Shown: positions 8,319 to 16,959, counted from the first letter of the stretch. The stretch is DNA of 64,000 nucleotides from UBA1479 sp963976055 (GCA_963976055.1 CAXBJB010000004.1:318217-382216); one strand, 5' to 3'. The notes: generated from the letters alone by a model not told the origin. Numbers and translations are program-made.

Positions 8319-9101
8319 CTACGCCGCCGGCGGCATCCATCCAGACCAGCACTGATCGTTGAAGGGCTCCATATGGGCGGCCTTGTAGGCGGGGCGCGCC
8401 TTGACCGCCGCCCACCACTTGGCGGCATGGGGCCGTTTTTCCGCTGAGACCTCGACCGGCGCCAGTTCCTCCGTGCGGATGACGTAGGGCGCGGCGGCGA
8501 TATCGGCCAGGGAATAGGCGTCGCCGGTGATGAACCCGGTTTTGGCGATGCGCGCTTCGATGCGGTCCATCATGTCGCGCAGGATGTCCAATGCCGCCTC
8601 CAGTTCCTCCGCCGTGTAGGGATCGCGCGCCATGCGGTACCACACATGCTTGCGGTTGGCGGTCGGGATGGCGGCCAGGCGTTTTTCCAACTCTTCGTCG
8701 GACCATTCGCGGGCCATGGGGTGGAAATGGTGCATCCAGTTGTGTTTCTGGATCGCCGGCAGACAGGTGTCGTCGATGTACTTTCCCCACAGCCGCATGT
8801 CGTGCAGCAGCATCGGGTCCGTCGGGCGCAGCGGCGGCGTGGGGTAGGCCTCGTCCAGGTATTCGTTGATGAAGTTGCTTTCCACGAGGGGCCTGCCGTC
8901 GACCATCAGCGCCGGCACGATGCCCGACGGGTTCAGTTTCTTGTACCAGTCCGCATGGTGTTCGAACTTGTTGAGATCGACGATCTTGGCGTCGAACGCG
9001 AGATCTTTTTCGTGGAGGCACATGCGCACCTTGCGCGACGCGGAGGATGCCCAGGCATGGTAAAACACGAGGCTAGGCCCCGGCGCGGTCGTGGTGGTCA
9101 T
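8319..9101 (-). CDS. Glutathione S-transferase family protein
   Basis: 260 residues. The N-terminal thioredoxin-like half has WASSASRKVRMCLHEK, NPSGIVPALMVDG and the glutathione-contacting PLVESNFINEYL; the C-terminal half is the all-helical GST domain with the typical YSLADIAAAPYV. It may detoxify or isomerise electrophiles with glutathione, but the substrate cannot be read from sequence. The active-site position carries Ser-Ser rather than Tyr, which suggests a serine-type (theta/zeta-like) or beta-like class. It starts from an ATG at 9101, transcribed away from the deaminase. The 147 nt between the two convergent genes show no obvious feature. Confidence 0.88.
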   Translation of the reverse strand: MTTTTAPGPSLVFYHAWASSASRKVRMCLHEKDLAFDAKIVDLNKFEHHADWYKKLNPSGIVPALMVDGRPLVESNFINEYLDEAYPTPPLRPTDPMLLHDMRLWGKYIDDTCLPAIQKHNWMHHFHPMAREWSDEELEKRLAAIPTANRKHVWYRMARDPYTAEELEAALDILRDMMDRIEARIAKTGFITGDAYSLADIAAAPYVIRTEELAPVEVSAEKRPHAAKWWAAVKARPAYKAAHMEPFNDQCWSGWMPPAA

Positions 9102-9135
9102 GGTGTTCTGCTGGTCCTTATGGCTGGAAGGGTCG

Positions 9136-9573
9136 TCAGGCGGTCATGCCGGTGATGTAGTCGCGCATGGCGGCGGCGTCGGATTCGATTTCGTCCATGC
9201 GTTCCTTGACCACGTCGCCGATGGAAATCAGGCCCGTCATCTTGCCGTTCTCGGCCACCGGCAGGTGGCGGATGCGGCGCTGGGTCATCATGCTCATCAG
9301 CACGTTGATGCGGTCGTCCGGCTTGCAGGTGATGACGTTGGCGGTCATGGCCTCGGTCACCGGGCGGGTGAGGGCGCCCGGGCCGTCCGTGCCGATCATG
9401 CGCACGATGTCGCGTTCCGACAGGATGCCGTTGATGGTGGCGCCGTCGTTGGACACGACGATGGCGCCGATCCGGGCTTCCGCCAGGGTGCGCGCGGCCT
9501 CGCCGATGGTGGCGTTGGTGGCGATGGTGGTAACGGCGCTGCCCTTGCGTTCAAGGATGTGTTTCACGTTCAT
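9136..9573 (-). CDS. Tandem CBS-domain protein
   Basis: 145 residues made almost entirely of two CBS motifs. The first is about residues 8-60 (GSAVTTIATNATIGEAARTL ... GILSERDIVRMI), the second about 75-130 (ANVITCKPDDRINVLMSMM ... GLISIGDVV). Stand-alone CBS pairs bind adenine nucleotides and act as energy or redox sensors, often on an unknown partner. GGGAG upstream of the ATG on the minus strand supports the start. It lies between two GST genes on the same strand (gaps of 34 and 104 nt), which may form a small stress cluster, but no functional link is shown. Confidence 0.9.
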   Translation of the reverse strand: MNVKHILERKGSAVTTIATNATIGEAARTLAEARIGAIVVSNDGATINGILSERDIVRMIGTDGPGALTRPVTEAMTANVITCKPDDRINVLMSMMTQRRIRHLPVAENGKMTGLISIGDVVKERMDEIESDAAAMRDYITGMTA

Positions 9574-9677
9574 GGATGCGTCTCCCGTCTGGTCGCCCGG
9601 CCTTTGGCCGTGGGCGGGTTTCGTCCAGTATACCGTAAATTAGAAAGTTCAGATACGTGGGCGGTCGGGCAGGGACA

Positions 9678-10301
9678 TCAGGCAAGATCGCGCTGGGTGA
9701 TCGGCACATAGCCGGGCAATTCGCGGAACCGGCCGATCCAGGCCGTGACGTTGGGATAGGCGTCCAGGTCATAGCCGCCCTCGGGCGCCACATGGGTATA
9801 ACCGTAAAGCGCGATGTCGGCGATGGTCGGCACATCCCCGACCAGCCACGGTCCGCCCGCCAAGCCATGTTCCAGGACTCCCAGCGCCGCATGGCCCTGA
9901 TCCAGCTTGGCCGGCAATTGCGCCTGCTGGATCTCGGTCAGCGGCGTGTTTTGCTCGGTCAGCCAGAACCGGCGCACGGCGATGGTGGGCTCGAGCGTGT
10001 ACTGTTCGAAGAACATCCATTGCAGAACCTTGGCGCGGGCCCAGGGATCATCGGGCAAAAACGGCGTGTCCTGGGCCAGGAAATTCAGGATCGCTCCCGA
10101 TTCCGAAAGACAGCGGCCGTCTTCCAACTCAAGCACCGGAATGCGGCCATTGGCGTTGAGCTTTCCCAGGAAATCGGGCGTGCGGGTTTCCCCCTTGGTG
10201 ATGTCGTACTCGACCAGGGTGAAGGGCTGGCCGAGGAAGCGCAGCATCAGCCGGCACTTGTAGCCATTGCCCGAGGGCAGAAAATCGTGGAGCGTGATCA
10301 T
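9678..10301 (-). CDS. Glutathione S-transferase family protein
   Basis: 207 residues, a standard GST length. The N-terminal domain reads LHDFLPSGNGYKCRLMLRFLG, followed by LNANGRIPVLELEDG and the glutathione site LSESGAILNFLA. The helical C-terminal domain has PTIADIALYGYTHVAPEGG. Ser-Gly-Asn-Gly-Tyr at the N-terminal active site places it near the serine/theta-like bacterial GSTs. It is not closely similar to the other GST at 8319-9101 outside the shared motifs. Function beyond glutathione-dependent conjugation or peroxide reduction cannot be assigned. Confidence 0.88.
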   Translation of the reverse strand: MITLHDFLPSGNGYKCRLMLRFLGQPFTLVEYDITKGETRTPDFLGKLNANGRIPVLELEDGRCLSESGAILNFLAQDTPFLPDDPWARAKVLQWMFFEQYTLEPTIAVRRFWLTEQNTPLTEIQQAQLPAKLDQGHAALGVLEHGLAGGPWLVGDVPTIADIALYGYTHVAPEGGYDLDAYPNVTAWIGRFRELPGYVPITQRDLA

Positions 10302-10352
10302 GGGCGAAGCCTATCCGGGGTGCCCTGCCCGCGCAATTGAAGAAGAGGCGTC

Positions 10353-10859
10353 ATGCGCCGATCGATCATTCTCATCTGTCTCATCTGTCTTGCGGCAGTT
10401 CTGGCGACGGCCGATGTGCCGCGACCGGCCCGGGCGGCGGACCTGCCGGCGACCGTGACGACCCTCGATCTCGTGCGCGCCGCCGCCGCGGGCGACGTGG
10501 ATCGGCTTGCCCAGCTGTTGCAGGCGGGGGCCGATCCCAACGTGGTCGGCGCGGACTGGCGGGCGCCTCTTCACCACGCGGTGTTGCTGGGCCGGCTCGA
10601 CATGGTGACCGTACTGGTCCGCGCCGGGGCGCGGGTCGGCTGGCAGGACGCGGACAAGGTCACGCCCCTGATCCTGGCCGCCCACGGCAATTATCCGGAG
10701 ATTGCCGAATACTTGATCCTGGCCGGAGCGGATCCCCTGGTCGCGGACCGCTGGGGCCGCAGGGCGCTGGACTACGCGCTGATGAGGGGTAAGAATGATG
10801 CCGTCGCCCGGATGTTGCGCCGGGCGGAAACTAACCGGCCCTTCCATAAACACAAATAA
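10353..10859 (+). CDS. Exported ankyrin-repeat protein
   Basis: 168 residues with an N-terminal signal peptide (basic MRRS, hydrophobic ILICLICLAAVLATAD, then a likely cut after ARA). The mature part has about four ankyrin repeats, for example RLAQLLQAGADPNVV, APLHHAVLLGRLDMVTVLVRAG and TPLILAAHGNYPEIAEYLILAGAD. Periplasmic ankyrin proteins mediate protein contacts and sometimes sit beside catalase genes, but none is seen here. GAAGAGG precedes the ATG. The stop codon is followed immediately by the upstream region of the dioxygenase gene, which suggests co-transcription. Confidence 0.87.
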   Translation: MRRSIILICLICLAAVLATADVPRPARAADLPATVTTLDLVRAAAAGDVDRLAQLLQAGADPNVVGADWRAPLHHAVLLGRLDMVTVLVRAGARVGWQDADKVTPLILAAHGNYPEIAEYLILAGADPLVADRWGRRALDYALMRGKNDAVARMLRRAETNRPFHKHK

Positions 10860-10895
10860 ATGGGCCCTATCGGTTCAAGCATGGGAGGCCACAAG

Positions 10896-11768
10896 ATGAG
10901 CCGCGACTATCCGTTCCAAGTGCAACCCCTGACCGGCGCCATGGGCGCCCGGATTTCCGGCGTCAATCTGTCACAGGATCTCGACGCCGCAACTTTTTCC
11001 GCCGTCTCCGACGCCCTGAATGAGTATCTGGTGTTGGTGTTTCCCGGCCAGGACCTGACGCCTGCGGAACAGAGCCGGTTTTCCCAGCGTTTCGGGCCGG
11101 CGGAACCCCATCCCTACGGTTCCCGCGCCGGCGTGAATAATGAACACCCCGAGGTCATCGTGCTGGAAACCAAGCCGGGCCGCCGGGGTGCGCGCAACGA
11201 TTTCTGGCATTCCGACATCTCGGCTTCGGAACAGCCGCCGGCGCTGTCGCTGCTGCATGCGCGCATCGTGCCCGAAGGCCGGGGTGATACCCTGTTCTGC
11301 AATATGTACCGGGCGCTGGAGACCTTGTCGCCGGCCATGCAGAACATGCTGCGCGGGCTCGACGCCATGCATTCGCCGGACGCCATCCGGCGGCGCAATC
11401 TGGCCGAGCCGGATACGGATTCACCGCAGATTCCGGCGAACCTGGCCTCGTTCCGCCATCCGGTGGTGCGCACTCATCCGGAAACTGGGCGTGACGCGCT
11501 CTACGTCAACACCTTCTTCACTACGAACTTCGTGGACATGACCGTGGAGGAAAGCCGGCCGCTGCTGGACTTCCTGATGGCCCATGCGACGCAGCCGGAA
11601 AACATCTACCGCCACCGCTGGCAGGAAGGCGATCTGGTGATGTGGGACAACCGCGCGACCATGCATTACGCCGTGCGCGATTATGACGAAAACATGCCCC
11701 GGCGGATGCACCGCACCACGGCGGGCGGCGATCGGCCGTTCCTCAAGGACCGGGCGACGGCGGCCTGA
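10896..11768 (+). CDS. TauD/TfdA family Fe(II)/2-oxoglutarate dioxygenase
   Basis: 290 residues from the ATG at 10896, preferred over the in-frame ATG at 10860 because GGGAGG sits 7 nt before it. The iron site is FWHSDIS (His, Asp) and the distal His in WDNRATMHYAVRDY; the 2-oxoglutarate arginine lies in PRRMHRTTAGG. Known members hydroxylate taurine, alkylsulfates or phenoxyacetates, and this one could use any such small acid. The order of motifs and length match TauD. It begins 36 nt after the ankyrin gene. Confidence 0.88.
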   Translation: MSRDYPFQVQPLTGAMGARISGVNLSQDLDAATFSAVSDALNEYLVLVFPGQDLTPAEQSRFSQRFGPAEPHPYGSRAGVNNEHPEVIVLETKPGRRGARNDFWHSDISASEQPPALSLLHARIVPEGRGDTLFCNMYRALETLSPAMQNMLRGLDAMHSPDAIRRRNLAEPDTDSPQIPANLASFRHPVVRTHPETGRDALYVNTFFTTNFVDMTVEESRPLLDFLMAHATQPENIYRHRWQEGDLVMWDNRATMHYAVRDYDENMPRRMHRTTAGGDRPFLKDRATAA

Positions 11769-11795
11769 TCTGAAGACGAATTGGCGCAGGGACGG

Positions 11796-12344
11796 TTAGG
11801 GGGTCGAGACGGCGTCGAGCGGGCCGAAGACTTCGTCGAAGAAGGCGCTCAGGTCGGCGTCCGGATTGACGTGCTCGAACTTGAACACGCCGATGCCGTT
11901 GGCGACCGTGACGCCGTCGTTGGAACAGGGCAGACGCAGGATCACCGCGCGGCCCCGGTATCCGGAGAGCGTCTCGAACTGTTTGACTTCGCAATGGGGG
12001 GCCATTTCGTGGGCCAGCCGGCCGCAGCCGCCGCGCGCACTCAGGCCGATGGCCCTGGGCGGCACCTCGATGGGCGAGCGGCCCGTGTAATCCGCGCCGA
12101 AGGCCGTGGTCAGGCCTGATCCCCAAAAACGGTAGACCGAAGCCAGCGGCTCCGGCGTGATGTCGGTAATGTTCATGAAGCGGACGGTTTCCGGGTCCAG
12201 CGCCGCCAGATCGAATTCGGAAAACGGGGGGGCGGCCCTGTCGCCGCGCAGGCGCTGCCAATAATCCAGCACCGCGCGATGAAAGGCCGGAAGATTGCTT
12301 CCCGCTTCAAGGAACGTGGATTTTATGGTGACCGTGGAACCCAT
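11796..12344 (-). CDS. PAS_5-type single PAS-domain protein
   Basis: 182 residues. The arrangement VLDYWQRLRGDR, then FSEFDLAALDPETVRFMNI, then YRFWGSGLTTAFGADYTGRS matches the stand-alone PAS_5 family, which is abundant in Rhodospirillales and of unknown role. There is no output domain and no membrane segment. The gene converges on the dioxygenase gene and is divergent from the ArsR-type regulator, with 227 nt between the two divergent starts. Confidence 0.8.
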   Translation of the reverse strand: MGSTVTIKSTFLEAGSNLPAFHRAVLDYWQRLRGDRAAPPFSEFDLAALDPETVRFMNITDITPEPLASVYRFWGSGLTTAFGADYTGRSPIEVPPRAIGLSARGGCGRLAHEMAPHCEVKQFETLSGYRGRAVILRLPCSNDGVTVANGIGVFKFEHVNPDADLSAFFDEVFGPLDAVSTP

Positions 12345-12515
12345 GGATGCGCCTTCTCTGCCCGGTCGAGTTGTGGACGTTCGCCGAGCTTACCTTCGTA
12401 TGGTGTCATGAATCCGCGCCTGTTTACATCAGCCAAATGGCATAGGTCCACTTGTCCGCACGTCATGGATGTTTGTTATGAAATTGATTGGGGCCATGTG
12501 GGTTGGTATATATTT

Positions 12516-12535
12516 CGATAATTCTAGAATAGTCG
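12516..12535. promoter_or_regulatory. Candidate ArsR-type operator
   Basis: A 20-nt dyad: CGA, two bases, the perfect 10-bp palindrome ATTCTAGAAT, two bases, TCG. It lies 37 nt before the ATG of the ArsR-type gene in a locally AT-rich stretch, where autorepressors of this family usually bind. Direct binding is inference. Confidence 0.5.
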
Positions 12536-12571
12536 TTGATGTGGGCTGCGTTCGGCTCTAAACTGGGCGCC

Positions 12572-12901
12572 ATGGATACGGAACTCGCCGCCCGACAGCT
12601 TGCCGAACTGGGCAACCCGCATCGGCTTCTCGCCTTCCGCCTGCTGGTCAAGGCGGGGGAAGACGGCTTGTCGGTCGGCGAAATTCAGGAACATCTGAAG
12701 ATCCCCGGCTCGACCCTGTCGCACCACGTCTCCCGTCTGGTCTGGGCGGGGCTGGTCGATCAGTCGCGCGAGGGCCGCACCCTGCGATGCCGCGCCAATT
12801 TCGCCGCCATGCACGGCCTGATCGGCTTCTTGGCCGACGAATGCTGCACGGGCGTTACGGCGACCTGCGCCGCGCCGGCCGGTAAAACCGCCACCCCTTG
12901 A
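12572..12901 (+). CDS. ArsR/SmtB-family winged-helix repressor
   Basis: 109 residues starting at MDTELAARQLAELG; an in-frame ATG at 12536 would add 12 residues but runs into the operator. The winged helix is clear: AELGNPHRLLAFRLL, LSVGEIQEHL, GSTLSHHVSRLVWAGLV, REGRTLRCRANF. Cysteines near the C-terminus (ADECCTG, TATCAA) could bind As(III) or another thiophilic metal, as the alpha-5 cysteines do in other ArsR proteins. The permease gene starts 16 nt downstream, so the two form a regulator-exporter operon. Confidence 0.88.
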   Translation: MDTELAARQLAELGNPHRLLAFRLLVKAGEDGLSVGEIQEHLKIPGSTLSHHVSRLVWAGLVDQSREGRTLRCRANFAAMHGLIGFLADECCTGVTATCAAPAGKTATP

Positions 12902-12917
12902 CGACAAGAGACCCGCG

Positions 12918-13997
12918 ATGAGCGAAACCATCCTCACCCCCCCGTTGCAATCCTCTGCCGAGCGGTCCGCCCCTCCGACCCGGCCCGGCGTCCTGGACCG
13001 GCTGAAGCGGGCCGACCGTGTGTTGCTGGTCATCCTGGGCGGACTGGCGTTTCTGGCCGCCGTCAATCGGGACCAGGCCGCCGCCAGTATTCTGTTCGTC
13101 GCCGATGCCTACGGTTTCATCGCCCCCTTCTTTCTGATGTCGGTGCTGGCCGCCGCCTGGACCAAGGCCACCGGCCTGGACCGCCAGATCGCCCGCGCGT
13201 TCACCAGCCGGCCGATGACGGCGATCTTCCTGGCCGCCCTTGTCGGTGCCTTTTCGCCCTTCTGCTCCTGCGGGGTCGTGCCGATCATCGCCGGGCTGCT
13301 GGCGGCCGGGGTGCCGCTGGCGCCGGTCATGGCGTTCTGGATCGCCTCGCCCCTCATGGACCCGCAGATTTTCATCCTGATGGCCGCCGTGTTCGGCCTG
13401 CCGTTCACCCTGTTCAAGGCCGTCGCCGCGGTGGTCATGGGCTTGGCTGCGGGCTACGGCACGCATGTCCTGGTGGCCCGCGGGGCCTTTGCCGATCCTC
13501 TGAAGGGAGCGGTCACGTCGTGCTGCGGTGCCCGCAAGAGGGCGCTGGCGGGGGCTCCCGTGGAATGGGGTTTCTGGCGCGACCGCGAGCGTACGGCCCT
13601 GTTCCGCGACGAAAGCTGGACGACCGGCTGGTTCCTGTTCAAATGGCTGACCCTGGCGTTCCTGATCGAAAGCTTGATGGTCACCTATATCCCCGCCGAT
13701 CAGGTCGGGCGCTGGCTCGGCGGCGGCGAATGGTGGACCATTCCGGCCGCCGTGATGGTCGGGGTGCCGGCCTATCTCAACGGCTTCGCGGCGATCCCCA
13801 CCATCGACGGGCTGATGGACCTGGGCATGGCGCCGGGCCCGGCCATGGCCTTCATGATCGCCGGCGGCGTCACCTCGATCCCCGCCGCCATGGCCGTCTG
13901 GGCCTTGGTCAAGCGGGGAACGTTCCTGTGGTACATCGCGCTCGGGCTGGCGGGGTCGCTGCTGGCCGGGATGCTGGCTCAGGCGGTTCTCGGCTGA
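12918..13997 (+). CDS. YraQ/ArsP-family permease
   Basis: 359 residues with about eight to ten predicted membrane helices. FSPFCSCGVVPIIAGLL is the signature of this permease family (formerly DUF318), whose ArsP members export trivalent organoarsenicals. A cytoplasmic loop has a vicinal pair in TSCCGARKR. The family also includes Cu/Zn exporters and uncharacterised YraQ proteins. The preceding ArsR-type gene at 16 nt supports a metal(loid) resistance role. Whether arsenicals are the substrate is not settled by the sequence. Confidence 0.83.
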   Translation: MSETILTPPLQSSAERSAPPTRPGVLDRLKRADRVLLVILGGLAFLAAVNRDQAAASILFVADAYGFIAPFFLMSVLAAAWTKATGLDRQIARAFTSRPMTAIFLAALVGAFSPFCSCGVVPIIAGLLAAGVPLAPVMAFWIASPLMDPQIFILMAAVFGLPFTLFKAVAAVVMGLAAGYGTHVLVARGAFADPLKGAVTSCCGARKRALAGAPVEWGFWRDRERTALFRDESWTTGWFLFKWLTLAFLIESLMVTYIPADQVGRWLGGGEWWTIPAAVMVGVPAYLNGFAAIPTIDGLMDLGMAPGPAMAFMIAGGVTSIPAAMAVWALVKRGTFLWYIALGLAGSLLAGMLAQAVLG

Positions 13998-14152
13998 CCC
14001 TGTCGGGAGGCGGCGCGGCGGATGCTGTAATTTTTACGCCATTGCCGGGTTGCGGCGGCGGCGCGGCACAGGCAAGCTGTCCGCTGCCCGACCCCGTCGG
14101 CTGCTCCTATCGGCTCGCCGACCCTACACACAAGTGACCCGAGGACCTGTCT

Positions 14153-14386
14153 ATGACAAGCGCCGAAACGAAGAAAACCGTCGCCGCCATCTCGTTTCAC
14201 GACAACAAGAACCTATCTATCGATATCGAGGACGTCGTCGGTATCGACATCGGCACACCGCAGGAACTGACGCCGGGTGTGTGGTTCGTCGATCTGATCA
14301 TCCGTTCCGCCGTCGGCAACGTATCGCTGCAGCTGACGTCGGACAGCCTGGAAAAATTGCAGGGCATCCAATCGAGCGACCGTTAG
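14153..14386 (+). CDS. Small hypothetical protein
   Basis: 77 residues with no recognised domain. GAGG lies 9 nt before the ATG and codon choice resembles its neighbours, so it looks real. The sequence is soluble and mixed in charge, with an alternating pattern (VWFVDLIIRSAVGNVSLQL) that suggests a small beta-rich fold. No function is proposed. It converges on the cupin gene, 19 nt away. Confidence 0.6.
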   Translation: MTSAETKKTVAAISFHDNKNLSIDIEDVVGIDIGTPQELTPGVWFVDLIIRSAVGNVSLQLTSDSLEKLQGIQSSDR

Positions 14387-14405
14387 GCCGCCCGGCCGGC
14401 CTCAA

Positions 14406-14909
14406 TCAGGCGGGCACCAGGGGCGTGCGCTTGACGCCGTTCATGTTCATGCCCTCGATGCGGATCAGGCGGGTTTCGCTGTGCCGTTCCGGGCAGTGCA
14501 CGTCGCCGACCTGATACACGCGGGCATCGCCCGGGACCATCTTATAGCTTTCGCGCTCCTTGACCTTGCCGGGCTTCTCGCCCTGGGGCGGCTCGACAAT
14601 GTCGTATTCCGTCATCTTGGTCTCGCCGAAGGCCTGGCCGTAGATGGCCCAGGACGGGCCATGGTCGTGCGGGTTGCCGGTTTTGGCGCCCTTGTACACA
14701 TGGGTCAGGATACAGAACCCCAGATCCGGGTCCTCATAAACGATCTTGCGCTCGCCTTCGGCGTCATCGCCCAGGTTGGCTTCGACGAACCCGGGGTCCT
14801 TCAGCGCCTTTTCCACCAGCTTGCGGCTTTCCTCAAGCTGGGCGGGGCTCTGCCCCTGAGTCAAAACCTGTTTCAGATCCTTGGCGAAGGCATCAAGTGA
14901 GTAGGTCAT
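14406..14909 (-). CDS. Cupin-fold metalloprotein, cysteine-dioxygenase-like
   Basis: 167 residues. The metal-binding cupin motif is GNPHDHGPSWAIYGQ, followed by the second-motif histidine in QVGDVHCPERHSETRLIRIEG. This pattern is found in the double-stranded beta-helix proteins related to cysteine and 3-mercaptopropionate dioxygenases. Because a 3-sulfinopropionate pathway is inferred at 1943-4397, a thiol dioxygenase role is attractive, but the genes are 10 kb apart and the evidence is only fold-level. GAGAGA precedes the ATG. Confidence 0.7.
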   Translation of the reverse strand: MTYSLDAFAKDLKQVLTQGQSPAQLEESRKLVEKALKDPGFVEANLGDDAEGERKIVYEDPDLGFCILTHVYKGAKTGNPHDHGPSWAIYGQAFGETKMTEYDIVEPPQGEKPGKVKERESYKMVPGDARVYQVGDVHCPERHSETRLIRIEGMNMNGVKRTPLVPA

Positions 14910-15007
14910 GGTATCGAATCTCTCTGTTCGTCGGTGGGCGGTAGTCTATAAATCTATCACATCCCCAAAAATGATCTGCATCAAGATCTGCATCCAGGAG
15001 ACATTCC

Positions 15008-15787
15008 ATGAGCCCGCAATCCCATATTCCCGCATCCAAGGTCGCCATCGTCACCGGCGCGGGCACCGGCGTCGGACGGGCCGCCGCCCTGGCGCTGCTC
15101 GCCGACGGCTATTCGGTGACCCTGGCCGGCCGCCGCGCCGACATGCTGGAGGAAACCAAGGCCCTTGCGGGCGATGCCGGCGGCCGCGCCCTGGTTCAGC
15201 CCACGGACGTCACCAGCCCGGATGACATCAAGGCCATGTTCAAGGTGACCACGGACGCCCATGGCCGGGTCGACGTGATCTTCAACAACGCCGGCGCCAA
15301 TGCGCCGGGCATCCTGTTGGAGGATTTGGAGGTCGCGGACTGGAAGCGCGTCGTCGACGTCAACCTGACCGGTGTGTTCCTGTGCATTCAGGAAGCCTTC
15401 CGCGTGATGAAGGCGCAGTCGCCCATGGGCGGGCGCATCATCAACAACGGTTCGATCTCGGCCCACGCGCCCCGGCCCGATTCCATTCCCTATACGGCGA
15501 CCAAGCACGCGGTTACCGGTCTGACCAAGACGGCGGCGCTCGACGGGCGCAAATACGACATCGCGGTCAGCCAGATCGACATCGGCAACGCCGTGTCGCC
15601 GATGACCGAGCGCATGGCCCAGGGCCACGGCGTGAAGCAGTCGGACGGCAGCCTGAAGGTGGAACCGCGCATGCCGGCCGAACATGTCGGCGAGGTCGTC
15701 GTCTTCATGGCCAACTTGCCCATGGACACGACGGTGCAGTTCCTTACCATCCAGGCGACCAAGATGCCCTGGATCGGGCGGGGTTAA
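15008..15787 (+). CDS. Short-chain dehydrogenase/reductase (SDR)
   Basis: 259 residues of classical SDR. The cofactor loop is TGAGTGVG near residue 17, the NNAG motif is at FNNAGANAP, and the catalytic Ser/Tyr/Lys are in NNGSISAHAPRPDSIPYTATK. The residue after the beta-2 strand is Arg-Arg, which favours NADP(H). CAGGAG lies 7 nt before the ATG. The substrate is unknown. The gene converges with sodC. Confidence 0.88.
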   Translation: MSPQSHIPASKVAIVTGAGTGVGRAAALALLADGYSVTLAGRRADMLEETKALAGDAGGRALVQPTDVTSPDDIKAMFKVTTDAHGRVDVIFNNAGANAPGILLEDLEVADWKRVVDVNLTGVFLCIQEAFRVMKAQSPMGGRIINNGSISAHAPRPDSIPYTATKHAVTGLTKTAALDGRKYDIAVSQIDIGNAVSPMTERMAQGHGVKQSDGSLKVEPRMPAEHVGEVVVFMANLPMDTTVQFLTIQATKMPWIGRG

Positions 15788-15805
15788 ACCCCGGCGAGAC
15801 GGCGA

Positions 15806-16330
15806 CTAGTAGACAACGACGCCGCAGGCGGCGCGGGCACCGCCACCGCCGAGCGGGGCCGGTGTGTCGGAATAGGTGTCGCCGCCGGCATGGATCATGA
15901 TCGAGCGGCCGGCCAGGTCCGAGGTCTTGAGACGTGCGGCGTAGCTGTCGCGGGTCGCGGTGCCGTCGGCGGCCACGTACAGCACGGGCAGGTCGCCCAG
16001 GTGCCCGTTGCCGTCGGGGCCCAGATGCTTGCCCGTGTTGGCCGGATCGTAATGGCCGCCCGCGGCCAGGCCGGGCACCTGCTTGCCGTCCTTTTCCTTG
16101 TGCTCGCAGCTGGGATGTTCATGGACGTGGAAACCGTGCTGCCCTTCGCTCAGGCCCGACAGATTGGGCAGGATGCGCAGGCCGCGCGCCGTGTCCTGAA
16201 ATTCGATCGTGCCGATGATGGGCCCGACGCCATTGGCCGAAGTTTGGTGCATGGTCACGGTGACCGTCGCTGCCTGTGCCGCGCCGGAAATCATCAGGAC
16301 GGCCGCGGCGGCCGCAAGGTATGTCTTCAT
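15806..16330 (-). CDS. sodC: Periplasmic Cu-Zn superoxide dismutase SodC
   Basis: 174 residues with an N-terminal signal peptide ending near AQA. All copper and zinc ligands can be seen: HGFHVHEH (two copper His), GGHYDP and KHLGP (bridging and zinc His), GNGHLGD (zinc His and Asp) and the last copper His in MIHAGGD. The disulfide cysteines are in PSCEHKE and RAACGVV. It converts periplasmic superoxide to peroxide and oxygen. A tandem paralogue that lacks most ligands follows upstream on the same strand (16441-16959). Confidence 0.94.
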   Translation of the reverse strand: MKTYLAAAAAVLMISGAAQAATVTVTMHQTSANGVGPIIGTIEFQDTARGLRILPNLSGLSEGQHGFHVHEHPSCEHKEKDGKQVPGLAAGGHYDPANTGKHLGPDGNGHLGDLPVLYVAADGTATRDSYAARLKTSDLAGRSIMIHAGGDTYSDTPAPLGGGGARAACGVVVY

Positions 16331-16440
16331 GGTTTGCCTCCCGCTTGAAAAAAGACCCGGTCATCACGCCGGGCTGCCCTTGATGTGGGGCCGGTCCGGA
16401 CCTTTTTCAACGGAATTCGCCGGGATGCCGGGCCCGGGTA

Positions 16441-16959
16441 TCAGCGCATCACCACGCCGCAGGCGACGCGCAGAATGATGCCGCCCACCGGTTTGGGGGC
16501 GTCCCGATAAGCGGGGCCAAGGGCGTCGATCACGATGGCATGGTCGGCCAGATCCGCCGTCTTCATGTTGGGGGCCACGGTCGGGGTATAGGCGGCGCCG
16601 TCGTAATGGACGTACAACCCCGGCAAGTCGCCCGGGTGGTTCTTGCCGGGCTTATCCGCGCCCAACGGGTTTCCGGCGGCCAGGGCCGGCACGGGTACGC
16701 CGTTCTTTTTCTTGGCGGCGCAGCTTGGAAACTCATCCACATGGAAGCCGTGCAGGCCTTCCTGCAATCCCATCAGCCTGGGTGTGATCGCCATGCCTTG
16801 AGGGGTGTCCTCGAAAGCGATCGTGCCGAGGTCCTTGCCGAGGCCGCCGACCGTGGCCTCGTGCATGGTGACGGTTACCGTGGCGGCTTGGGCGCCATCG
16901 GCCGTAAACAGCGCGGCGGCACATGACACGGCGAGGGCGAGGGGGTGGAGTTTGCGCAT
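16441..16959 (-). CDS. Cu-Zn SOD-like paralogue without metal ligands (probable pseudoenzyme)
   Basis: 172 residues from an ATG with GGGAGA upstream; signal peptide to about AQA. It aligns with SodC along its length (HGFHVDEFPSC, DLPGLYV, RVACGVV), but the second copper His is Asp (HVDEF), the bridging/zinc region with two His is replaced and about seven residues shorter (AAGNPLGADKPGKNHPGD), and the last copper His is Asp (VIDALGP). The disulfide cysteines are kept. The fold is probably intact but dismutase activity is very unlikely. It could bind one metal, chaperone SodC, or have a structural role. It lies 110 nt upstream of sodC, so the pair probably arose by duplication. Confidence 0.85.
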   Translation of the reverse strand: MRKLHPLALAVSCAAALFTADGAQAATVTVTMHEATVGGLGKDLGTIAFEDTPQGMAITPRLMGLQEGLHGFHVDEFPSCAAKKKNGVPVPALAAGNPLGADKPGKNHPGDLPGLYVHYDGAAYTPTVAPNMKTADLADHAIVIDALGPAYRDAPKPVGGIILRVACGVVMR

